A stretch of 64,000 nt of DNA from CAVSVP01 sp963731125. Lineage in GTDB: Bacteria > Pseudomonadota > Gammaproteobacteria > Competibacterales > Competibacteraceae. The stretch lies in NCBI GenBank assembly GCA_963731125.1, contig CAVSVP010000008.1, positions 62,001 to 126,000 of the forward strand, read 5' to 3'. The position numbers were made by a program, and so were the translations under genes. This document shows positions 1-7,557 of this stretch, in pieces (position 1 is the first letter of the stretch; each line of letters opens with the position of its first letter). The notes below the pieces were generated by a model. That model was given only the letters and a program-made list of their open reading frames with translations, did not search any database and was not told the DNA's origin.

Positions 1-768
1 GCTGCGCTAATTACCGGGAGTATTTGGATTTTGGATGTATTGGTTTTAGCGCCGCGCCGCGCATCATCAACCAAAGCGACTCACCACGGTAGCGTCAAAG
101 CTGGGGTAAATAAGGGTAACCTTCCCTGGTATGTGGATTTTTCCCGTTCTTTTTTTCCTATCATTCTTGCGGTGTTAATATTGCGCTCCTTTATCGTGGA
201 ACCGTTTCGTATTCCATCAGGTTCTATGATGCCAACGCTGCTGCCAGGAGATTTTATTTTAGTTAATAAATTTGCATACGGACTACGCTTACCGGTACTC
301 AACCTCAAGATTTGGGATTCGAGTTCGCCCGAGCACGGCGATGTTGTTGTCTTCCGCTATCCGGAAGATCCCACAGTGGCCTATATTAAGCGCATCGTTG
401 GTTTGCCGGGGGATCGTCTGGAGTACCGGAACAAACAATTGTATATTAATGGTGAACCTATGCCGCAGAGCGTTTTACCGGCGGACAACGCTGCGGTTAT
501 GCAGGGTGAGGAATTGCGCCTGGAAGAAATTGACAATGTCAGCCACAATATCCTGGTTAGAGATGGAAATGGTATATCCTGGAGTTATGTGGTTCCGGAA
601 GGGCATTATTTTGCGTTGGGCGACAATCGTGACAACAGCCGTGATAGTCGTTTTTGGGGGCCATTGCCGGAGGAAAATTTAATTGGCAAGGCATTTTTTA
701 TCTGGATGAATTGGGATTGTGTTACTTTGCAAGGTCAGTGCAAGCGTATCGGGAGGATCATTGAGTGA
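1..768 (+). CDS. lepB: Signal peptidase I (5' end outside window)
   Basis: Membrane serine/lysine protease that removes signal peptides from secreted preproteins. The frame is open to base 1 and its first codons read as the end of a first membrane helix followed by LAPRR, so the true start lies upstream; a TTG at 31 is only an internal candidate. Counted from that TTG, the second membrane helix is about residues 38-55. The catalytic serine sits in IPSGSMMPTL (S65), the general-base lysine in YIKRIVGLPGD (K121), and the late conserved box GDNRDNSRDSR is present. The stop overlaps the next gene by four bases (GTGA), so it heads a tightly packed operon with rnc and era, as in many proteobacteria. 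Confidence 0.95.
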   Translation, partial: AALITGSIWILDVLVLAPRRASSTKATHHGSVKAGVNKGNLPWYVDFSRSFFPIILAVLILRSFIVEPFRIPSGSMMPTLLPGDFILVNKFAYGLRLPVLNLKIWDSSSPEHGDVVVFRYPEDPTVAYIKRIVGLPGDRLEYRNKQLYINGEPMPQSVLPADNAAVMQGEELRLEEIDNVSHNILVRDGNGISWSYVVPEGHYFALGDNRDNSRDSRFWGPLPEENLIGKAFFIWMNWDCVTLQGQCKRIGRIIE

Positions 769-1166
769 GCACAGGAAGCAGGGAAAGGTACAGTGTGTCC
801 AGGAAAGACCGCCAACAGGGAATCACCGTCATCAGCGGATTGCTGATTTTGGTCGGGTTGGGTTTCGTTGTCCTGATCGCATTACGGGTAATCCCCATTT
901 ACATCGATTATTTCACCGTAAGGTCTACCCTTGAAGGATTGCGGAAAGATCCGGAAATTGCCCGCATGACCACCTTTGATATCCACAAGACCATACAGAA
1001 ACGTTTTGATATTGGTTACGTTGACATTGTCGAGGCGAAGCAGGCGAAAGTTCTTCGCCAAGGTAATGAGAGGCATCTTGAACTAGTTTATGAGGATAGA
1101 CGGCCCGTTATTGGCAATGTTGATGTAATAGCAAAGTTTAATATTAATATTCCCCTCTCTCCGTGA
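765..1166 (+). CDS. DUF4845 membrane protein
   Basis: A 133-residue protein of the DUF4845 family, typically found between lepB and rnc in gammaproteobacteria; its function is unknown. The GTG start at 765 overlaps the lepB stop and follows GGGAGG at 751-756, which fixes the start. Residues 18-42 (GITVISGLLILVGLGFVVLI) form one membrane helix behind a basic N-terminus, and the remainder is a small soluble domain rich in charged residues. Its own stop overlaps the GTG start of rnc by four bases, so translation of the cluster is probably coupled. Family assignment comes from sequence style and gene position. Confidence 0.85.
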   Translation: MSTGSRERYSVSRKDRQQGITVISGLLILVGLGFVVLIALRVIPIYIDYFTVRSTLEGLRKDPEIARMTTFDIHKTIQKRFDIGYVDIVEAKQAKVLRQGNERHLELVYEDRRPVIGNVDVIAKFNINIPLSP

Positions 1167-1831
1167 ATCCACCGGTTGTTAGACTCTGCCAGGCGTTGGG
1201 CTATGAATTTCGCGATACCCAACTTTTGGCAGAGGCGCTTACGCATCGTAGCGCCACCGGACGCAATAATGAGCGCTTGGAATTTCTCGGGGATGCTATT
1301 CTAAATTTTGTCATCGCCGCAGAGCTATTTAGGTCCTATCCTCAAGCGAGTGAAGGTGAGTTAAGTCGGTTGCGGGCAAATTTAGTCAAAGGAGATACTC
1401 TTGCTAAGCTTGCCAGGGAGTTGACGCTCGGAGATTATTTACGCTTGGGTGGCGGTGAATTAAAAAGCGGTGGCTTTCGGCGGACGTCGATCTTAGCGGA
1501 TGCCTTAGAGGCAATCTTCGGTGCTGTTTATCTCGATAGCGATTTTGAAACCTGCCGCGGTTTGATTTTAGGTTTATATAGGAACCGTTTGGCAGAACTG
1601 CCTGCGGTGGATGAGCTTAAAGACCCAAAGACCCGCTTACAGGAACATCTTCAGGCTCGCCAACAGGCATTGCCCATTTACAATGTGCTGGCGATCAGCG
1701 GAGAGGCTCATGCCCAGAGCTTTACGGTGGAATGCAATATTTCCGGTATCTTACGTACCATCGCCGTGGGTGCAAGCCGCCGTAAAGCTGAACAAGAAGC
1801 AGCACGCCGAGCTCTGGAACTGATTACATGA
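1163..1831 (+). CDS. rnc: Ribonuclease III
   Basis: Double-strand-specific endoribonuclease for rRNA and mRNA processing. It has 222 residues, the usual family length. The signature NERLEFLGDA is at residues 36-45, supplying E40 and D44; the second metal-binding pair is D113 and E116 in ILADALEAIFG. A C-terminal double-stranded-RNA-binding domain covers roughly residues 150-222 (ending in the basic SRRKAEQEAARRAL helix). It starts with GTG overlapping the DUF4845 stop and ends immediately before era. The rnc–era pairing is conserved across bacteria and supports the call. Confidence 0.97.
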   Translation: MNPPVVRLCQALGYEFRDTQLLAEALTHRSATGRNNERLEFLGDAILNFVIAAELFRSYPQASEGELSRLRANLVKGDTLAKLARELTLGDYLRLGGGELKSGGFRRTSILADALEAIFGAVYLDSDFETCRGLILGLYRNRLAELPAVDELKDPKTRLQEHLQARQQALPIYNVLAISGEAHAQSFTVECNISGILRTIAVGASRRKAEQEAARRALELIT

Positions 1832-2740
1832 ATGATAGCGATGAGCGAAGTTAAACGCGCTGGATACGTAGCTTTACTAGGGCGACCCAATGTTGGTAAG
1901 TCCACGTTGCTAAATCGATTAGTGGCCCAAAAAATTAGTATTACGTCGCCGAAACCGCAGACCACCCGACACGCTATCCTCGGTATCCGAACCTTTGCCG
2001 ATACGCAAATCGTCTATGTTGACACACCGGGTCTGCACCTCAATGCGCGCCGGGCGATGAATCGTTATATGAATCGGGCTGCCGGCAATGTACTTGGTTA
2101 TGTGGACACGGTAGTGTTGCTGGTGGAAGCGCTCCGCTGGACTGAAGAAGATGACGCTGTGTTGCAGCGACTAACGATATTCCAGGGGCCTGTGATTTTG
2201 GCTGTCAATAAGGTGGATCGTATCGCCGACAAGGCTCTTCTGCTGCCTTTTCTGCAAGCCGTTAACGCTAAGCGGACTTTTACCGAGAGCGTGCCCATTG
2301 CTGCGAAAAAGGGGGATAATGTAGAGGTTCTGGAACGGCTGATTGTTAATCAACTGCCGGAATCGGAGTTTTTCTTCGCCGAAGACCAAATCACTACGGC
2401 AGGTCAGCGGTTTATGGCGGCGGAGTTAATTCGCGAGAAGCTTACCCGTTGCCTGCGCGAGGAACTTCCCTATGCCTTAACCGTGGAAATCGAAACGTTT
2501 TTAGAACAGGGAAACTTACTGCGGGTTGGCGCAGTCATTTGGGTGGAACGCCCGGGCCAGAAACGGATCGTTATCGGCGAAAAAGGGATTGTTCTTAAAG
2601 AAGTCGGCCGTCAATCTCGAGAGAATTTGGAAAAACTTTTTGCTCGCAAGGTCTTTCTCGAAACTTGGGTGAAAGTGCGTGAGGGCTGGTCGGATGACGA
2701 CCATGCCCTACGCAGTCTCGGTTATCATGATGACTTCTAA
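1832..2740 (+). CDS. era: GTPase Era
   Basis: Essential GTPase that binds 16S rRNA during 30S subunit assembly. The P-loop GRPNVGKS is at residues 17-24, the G3 motif DTPG at 64-67, and the G4 motif NKVD near residue 126. The C-terminal KH RNA-binding domain contains IVIGEKG near residue 248. Total length is 302 residues, normal for Era. Two ATG codons (1832 and 1841) are possible starts; the first directly follows the rnc stop. recO begins 18 bases downstream, so rnc, era and recO are probably one transcript. Confidence 0.97.
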   Translation: MIAMSEVKRAGYVALLGRPNVGKSTLLNRLVAQKISITSPKPQTTRHAILGIRTFADTQIVYVDTPGLHLNARRAMNRYMNRAAGNVLGYVDTVVLLVEALRWTEEDDAVLQRLTIFQGPVILAVNKVDRIADKALLLPFLQAVNAKRTFTESVPIAAKKGDNVEVLERLIVNQLPESEFFFAEDQITTAGQRFMAAELIREKLTRCLREELPYALTVEIETFLEQGNLLRVGAVIWVERPGQKRIVIGEKGIVLKEVGRQSRENLEKLFARKVFLETWVKVREGWSDDDHALRSLGYHDDF

Positions 2741-2758
2741 CCGCGATGGTCAGCCACC

Positions 2759-3478
2759 ATGCGTGTCCTTCTGCAACCCGCCTTTATTTTACATCGACGT
2801 CCCTATCGTAATACCAGTCTACTGGTAGAAGCGCTAACCCGTGAGCATGGTCGGATCGGTCTCGTGGCGCGCGGGGTTCGCACACCCCGCTCACGGCTCA
2901 AGGGGTTGTTGCAACCGTTTATCCCATTGCTCTTGTCCTGGTCGGGCGGCGGAGAATTGCTAAACCTGACAGCAGTTGAGGAAGCTGAGAGAGCCATCCC
3001 CATACCACCGACCCGATTGTTTAGCGGCTTCTATATTAATGAGCTGCTGCTTCGGTTATTACAACGCCATGATCCCCACGTGGGTCTGTTTAAGCCCTAC
3101 CAGCAAGTCTTAGAAGCGCTGACGGCAGCGGCAAACGAAGAGGCCGCTCTGCGAATTTTCGAAAAACAGCTACTCAAGGAAATTGGTTATGGCTTGGTGT
3201 TGGATACTGAGGTACTGACCGGCGCGCCCATTGTCGCTAATGGTGTCTATCGCTATATATTAGACCGGGGTCCCGTGACGGCTGAGCAAGCCGGCCCCGG
3301 TATTATAATTTCCGGAAAAAGCTTGCTTGCGCTGCGCCACGAGATGATCCAGGATCCTCTGGTGCTTAGGGAGACAAAACGGTTGACCCGCAAGGCCATT
3401 GAATTGCACCTACAAGGCAGGCCCCTCAAAACCCGGGCGGTGGTTATCGCCAGTCAGCGTCGGCGACAGGCCGTCTAA
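2759..3478 (+). CDS. recO: DNA repair protein RecO
   Basis: RecO mediates loading and annealing in the RecFOR recombination-repair pathway by displacing SSB. The 239-residue protein opens with an OB-fold segment (FILHRRPYRNTSLLVEALT, then GRIGLVARGVR), followed by a helical C-terminal region with FYINELLLRLL near residue 98. Length and position directly after era agree with the family. In E. coli pdxJ sits between recO and acpS; here only about 75 bases separate them, so pdxJ is missing from the cluster. Confidence 0.93.
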   Translation: MRVLLQPAFILHRRPYRNTSLLVEALTREHGRIGLVARGVRTPRSRLKGLLQPFIPLLLSWSGGGELLNLTAVEEAERAIPIPPTRLFSGFYINELLLRLLQRHDPHVGLFKPYQQVLEALTAAANEEAALRIFEKQLLKEIGYGLVLDTEVLTGAPIVANGVYRYILDRGPVTAEQAGPGIIISGKSLLALRHEMIQDPLVLRETKRLTRKAIELHLQGRPLKTRAVVIASQRRRQAV

Positions 3479-3552
3479 CCTCAGTTTTTGCCGCTACCCT
3501 CTCTTATGTCTTGACCGGCGTAACCGTGGTACGGCGAAATACGGGAGTTGCC

Positions 3553-3933
3553 ATGATTTATGGTATCGGCACCGATATTGTGCAAATTGCACGCATCAGC
3601 GACAGCGTGCGGCGTTTCGGCGAGCGTTTCGCCCGCAAGGTGTTGACTGCAGAAGAATTGCCGGAGTATCTGGCGAGCCGGCACCCCGAGCGCCTGCTTG
3701 CCAAGCGTTTCGCCGCTAAAGAGGCAGTGGTAAAAGCGCTGGGTTTAGGGTTTCGAGAAGGGCTGGCATTCCACCTAATCGGTATCACCCACGATAGGCA
3801 TGGTAAACCCGGTGTCGTTTACCGAGGGCGGGCACTGGCTTATATTGGGGAAATCGGGATTACCGAAAGCATGATTAGTCTGTCCGATGAGCGGCATTAC
3901 GCCGTAGCCTTTGCGGTGCTGTTGCGATCCTAA
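3553..3933 (+). CDS. acpS: Holo-[acyl-carrier-protein] synthase
   Basis: Transfers 4'-phosphopantetheine from CoA to the serine of apo-ACP. The 126-residue protein starts at ATG 3553 (MIYGIGTDIVQI); a longer in-frame start at 3511 would add a non-homologous 14-residue extension and lacks a ribosome site, whereas GGGAG lies about 6 bases before 3553. The metal-binding GTDIVQI segment and the second motif RFAAKEAVVKALG (about residues 52-64) are intact. It follows recO on the same strand and converges with dksA downstream. Confidence 0.95.
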   Translation: MIYGIGTDIVQIARISDSVRRFGERFARKVLTAEELPEYLASRHPERLLAKRFAAKEAVVKALGLGFREGLAFHLIGITHDRHGKPGVVYRGRALAYIGEIGITESMISLSDERHYAVAFAVLLRS

Positions 3934-4019
3934 AACGGATCGGCTCACCATCGCACGAACTGCGACCGCAGTCAGCGGATAAAGCCGCAGGCAACCTACG
4001 TTACCCGCGGCGGATTCAC

Positions 4020-4442
4020 TCAGGCTGCTTGATTTCTTTCTTTTCGTTCTTCCAGGTGTTTGCAGTCGATGCACAATTCCGCCGTGGGCCGTGCCTCCAA
4101 TCGACGAATGCCAATCTCCACTCCACAGGATTCGCAGTAGCCGTAATCGTCGCTGGAAAGCCGGTTCAAAGCCTTTTCGATTTTACGTAACAGCTTGCGT
4201 TCCCGGTCGCGAGTCCGTAGCTCAATGGAAAATTCCTCTTCTTGGCTGGCGCGGTCGTTAGGGTCGGCTAAATGCAGGTGTTCGTCTTTCATGTGGTTGA
4301 CAGTCCGCTTGCTTTCTTCCATCAATGTTTCTTTCCAGGCAATCAAAATTGCTTGGAAATGTGCTTTTTGTTTATCGTTCATATACTCTTCTCCCTCTTC
4401 TAGCCGATAAGGCTGAAATCCCTGAAAAGTTTCAGACGTCAT
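4020..4442 (-). CDS. dksA: RNA polymerase-binding transcription factor DksA
   Basis: DksA enters the RNA polymerase secondary channel and works with ppGpp in the stringent response. The 140-residue protein has an N-terminal coiled coil whose tip carries the essential aspartates in DPNDRASQEEE (D60, D63). A four-cysteine zinc finger lies at C103/C106 and C124/C127 (CESC and CIDC). The start at 4442 keeps the N-terminal extension with PYRLEEGEEYM seen in canonical DksA; an internal ATG at residue 21 is an alternative. It converges with acpS across an 86-base gap. Confidence 0.95.
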   Translation of the reverse strand: MTSETFQGFQPYRLEEGEEYMNDKQKAHFQAILIAWKETLMEESKRTVNHMKDEHLHLADPNDRASQEEEFSIELRTRDRERKLLRKIEKALNRLSSDDYGYCESCGVEIGIRRLEARPTAELCIDCKHLEERKERNQAA

Positions 4443-4735
4443 GATTTCCCTCCATATTTTTCTATCAAGTCACGACTCATTGTTCCCACCAAACTTCGCA
4501 CCGAAAGTCGGTGATCGGTGCGCATAAAACCATAAAATGTTGAGTAATGGAATGGCCTAGATCAATCTTTTGCAATCTTTAATCAAATTTAGCAATTTGT
4601 TGATGACTGGGAGACGACGGTAAACAGGACGGTAAACAGGAAATCAGCAGTGGGGGTGTATGGGACGCCTGCTAATCTTCTAGGACAGGCGGCGGAATAC
4701 AGCGTTGAAACTCTGTCTGCCTGGAGAGCCTAGCG

Positions 4736-6006
4736 ATGCATGAACCTAGTAATCTTTTCTATGCTTTGGGTTTGTCTTTGCTGTTAGGACTGCTCGTTGG
4801 TTTGCAGCGCGAAACAGCGGATTCTGATTTTGCCGGTCTGCGTAGCTTTGCGCTGACGGCGTTATTCGGTACTACCTGCGGCTTGCTGGCTCAAGAGTTT
4901 GGTGGCTGGATAGTGGTGGCCGGATTATTGGGTGTGGCTACGTTGCTGCTGATTGGCAATCTGGCCAAACTGCGCAAGCCCGCTGCGGAAATCGATTTCG
5001 GGGTTACCACGGAAGTCGCGCTACTGCTGATGTTTGCCGTGGGCGCCTATCTTAGCTTCGGAGATTGGGTAGTAGCCGTCGTCATTGGCGGGGCATTAGC
5101 CGTGCTTCTGCAATTCAAGCCGGAATTGCACAGGGTGGCCAAACGTCTGGGTGAGGAAGATCTTAAAGCGATTATGCAGTTTGTGCTAATCACCTTTATC
5201 ATTCTGCCGGTGTTGCCAAACCGCACCTATGGACCTCTGAATGTTTTTAATCCATTTGCGGTCTGGCTAATGGTAACGTTAATTGTCGGTATCAGCCTAC
5301 TAGGCTATCTGGCCTATAAATTCTTAGGTAGCGGGGCCGGCTTGCTATTGGGTGGTATATTCTGGGCGGCGCCATTTCCAGCACGGCAACCACTCTGGCA
5401 TATACTCGCCGTGCCCACAGCGCTACCGCCGGAGTAAACTTAGCGGCCTTAGTCATCAGCTTGGCTTCAGCCATGGTTTTTGTACGAGTGCTATTGGAAA
5501 TTGGTGTGGTAGCGCCGCCACTCCTGTCGCTGGCTATTATTCCTCTGGCAATTACCTTGGCGTTGGCGCTCATACCCGCTGCTGGATTGTGGTGGCGAGT
5601 GCGCGACCGTTCTAATCCAATGCCGCGCCAAAAGAATCCCACCGAATTAGGCTCAGCCGTAGGCATGGCCCTCTTATATGTGGCTGTCTTGTTTGTGGTG
5701 GCAATCGTCAAGGCGGCCCTGGGAAATCAAGCGCTGTATTGGGTGGCAGTCTTCTCGGGGCTGACGGATGTGGATGCTATTACCCTGTCTTTAGCTCGTT
5801 TGGTCGTGACCGAAAACCTACCGGTGAATGAAGCCTGGCGATTAGTACTAACCGCCATTCTTGCGAATCTGATTTTTAAGCTCGGGATGATAGCGTTTTT
5901 AGGAAATCGGCGGTTGCTGGTTTATGCCGCACTGCTGTTCACGCCGCCGTTATTGGGCGGCATACTGCTGATTTGGTTATGGCCGGCAGGCAAGGCATTG
6001 TATTAG
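4736..6006 (+). pseudogene. MgtC/SapB–DUF4010 membrane protein, frameshifted
   Basis: A polytopic membrane protein with an N-terminal MgtC/SapB domain (LLLGLLVGLQRE near residue 15) and a C-terminal DUF4010 domain. The frame from 4736 stops at 5437, while the natural continuation is read in another frame (AISSTATTLAYTRRAHSATA from about 5371, then on to 6006). The break lies at 5351-5367, where an extra AT turns the expected Gly-Gly-Ile-Leu-Gly-Gly codons out of frame; removing two bases there restores one protein of about 422 residues. Either a real inactivation or a sequencing error. The 3' end overlaps the convergent esterase gene by about 68 bases. Confidence 0.85.
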
Positions 6007-6700
6007 CCGCGGCCGGGAACGGTACCGGCCTTGCCGAAAAGCCCTGCATCTGTTCATTCGGTTCGGTAAGCTCGGGTTTCAATATCGGCCAAATATTATC
6101 AAGAATACGTGCCTGGGCCTCGGCGCGGGGGTGAATTCCATCGCTTTGCATTAAAGCCGGATTATCCGCCACGCCCTGCAGCAGAAAGGGCACTAGAGAC
6201 ACGTCGTAGTGTTCGGCCAAGTTGCGATAGATGGCTTGAAACTTTTGCGTATAACGAGGGCCATAATTGGGCGGGATGCGCATCTCGGCCAGAAGCACCT
6301 GGGCGCCGGCCTGCTGGGCCAATTCAATCATCGTGGCCAGATTTGTTTCTAGCGTGCGCAAAGAAAGACCTCGTAACCCGTCGTTGCCACCGAGTTCCAA
6401 GATAACAATGTCCGGGTGGTAGCGTTCCAGGGCAGCGGGTAGACGCACTAAACCGCCGCGGCTGGTGTCGCCACTAATACTGGCGTTGATCACGCGATGA
6501 CGATAGCCGTGTTGGGCGAGGCGTTGTGCCAGCAGTTTGACCCAACCTTGGGAAAGCTCAATACCATGACCGGCGCTGAGGCTGTCGCCAAAAATCAGGA
6601 TAGTCGGTCTATCGGCCCCCGCCACATTGGGCGTTGTAATGGATAGGATTAATAAAATGGATAACCAGGACAAAAAACGGAGCATATGCATGTTCATCAT
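5939..6700 (-). CDS. tesA: TesA-like periplasmic lysophospholipase/arylesterase (SGNH hydrolase)
   Basis: SGNH-family esterase/thioesterase, probably periplasmic. A signal peptide covers about residues 6-28. The catalytic serine is S40 in IFGDSLSAGHG, the oxyanion-hole block is LELGGNDGLR (N106), and the catalytic Asp/His are D187 and H190 in SDGIHP. The last 40 residues or so, after the normal TesA end, are proline/alanine-rich and overlap the 3' end of the MgtC-like gene, so the native stop may have been lost. It is divergent from an ABC ATPase/permease pair, the same arrangement as tesA–ybbA–ybbP in E. coli. Confidence 0.88.
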   Translation of the reverse strand: MMNMHMLRFLSWLSILLILSITTPNVAGADRPTILIFGDSLSAGHGIELSQGWVKLLAQRLAQHGYRHRVINASISGDTSRGGLVRLPAALERYHPDIVILELGGNDGLRGLSLRTLETNLATMIELAQQAGAQVLLAEMRIPPNYGPRYTQKFQAIYRNLAEHYDVSLVPFLLQGVADNPALMQSDGIHPRAEAQARILDNIWPILKPELTEPNEQMQGFSARPVPFPAAANTMPCLPAITKSAVCRPITAA

Positions 6701-6781
6701 TAATCAGATTGTCATTATCCTCACTACAACCTTTGGCAATGCAAAGAGGCAGGTAAGTTCCCTACCGGCGGTTCGATTGCT

Positions 6782-7498
6782 ATGAATACGCCAGATACTA
6801 TGGTGCAGGCGGATAATCTAGGCAAGCGAGTTGCCAGTCCGGAGGGGGATCTAGTAATTCTCGAAAGCATCAGCTTTGCCATTTCCCGCAGCGAAAGTGT
6901 AGCCATTGTGGGAGCCTCAGGGTCCGGCAAATCGACGCTTCTCGGTCTGCTCGCCGGACTGGATACCCCTACTGCAGGAAGGGTATACTTATCCGGGGTC
7001 GATCTCAACGGTCTGGATGAAGATGGTCGTGCCCTGTTACGGGCGCAACGGGTTGGCTTTGTTTTTCAGTCTTTTCAGCTCTTATCCGGGTTAACCGCCC
7101 TGGAAAATATCATGTTGCCGCTGGAGTTGGCAGGGCATGACGATCCCGAGAAAACAGCGCGGGAAGTCTTGATCCGGGTGGGTTTGGTGTCCCGAGCACG
7201 GCACTATCCTTCCCAGCTTTCCGGTGGTGAACAGCAGCGGGTAGCTATCGCCCGGGCCTTTGCCGGTAACCCCGACGTGTTATTTGCCGATGAACCCACT
7301 GGGAATCTGGATCGACGTACGGGCCATCGTATCATCGAATTGTTATTTGCCCTGAACCGTCAACACGGTACTACCCTGGTGATGGTCACGCATGATCCAG
7401 AGTTGGCACACTATTGTGAGCGTCGCTTAGAACTGGACGGGGGGAGGCTGATAGATACTGCCGTGCGAGAGCCGGCGTGGGTGGGCAGCGTAAAGTAG
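6782..7498 (+). CDS. ybbA: ABC transporter ATP-binding protein, YbbA-like
   Basis: ATPase of a MacB/LolD-type ABC system that drives a large FtsX-like permease. In the 238-residue protein the Walker A GASGSGKST is at residues 44-52, the Q-loop is in FVFQSFQL, the signature LSGGEQQR at 146-153, and Walker B VLFADEP at about 166-172. The permease gene starts 60 bases downstream. The E. coli counterpart is next to tesA, as here. Substrate is not known for this pair; extraction or transport of lipid-like molecules is a common suggestion for the family, not shown by the sequence. Confidence 0.92.
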   Translation: MNTPDTMVQADNLGKRVASPEGDLVILESISFAISRSESVAIVGASGSGKSTLLGLLAGLDTPTAGRVYLSGVDLNGLDEDGRALLRAQRVGFVFQSFQLLSGLTALENIMLPLELAGHDDPEKTAREVLIRVGLVSRARHYPSQLSGGEQQRVAIARAFAGNPDVLFADEPTGNLDRRTGHRIIELLFALNRQHGTTLVMVTHDPELAHYCERRLELDGGRLIDTAVREPAWVGSVK

Positions 7499-7557
7499 CG
7501 GATTCATTATAGCAGGGACAGAACCGAATAAATGTTTTGGCGTATGGATGGTGAGGA

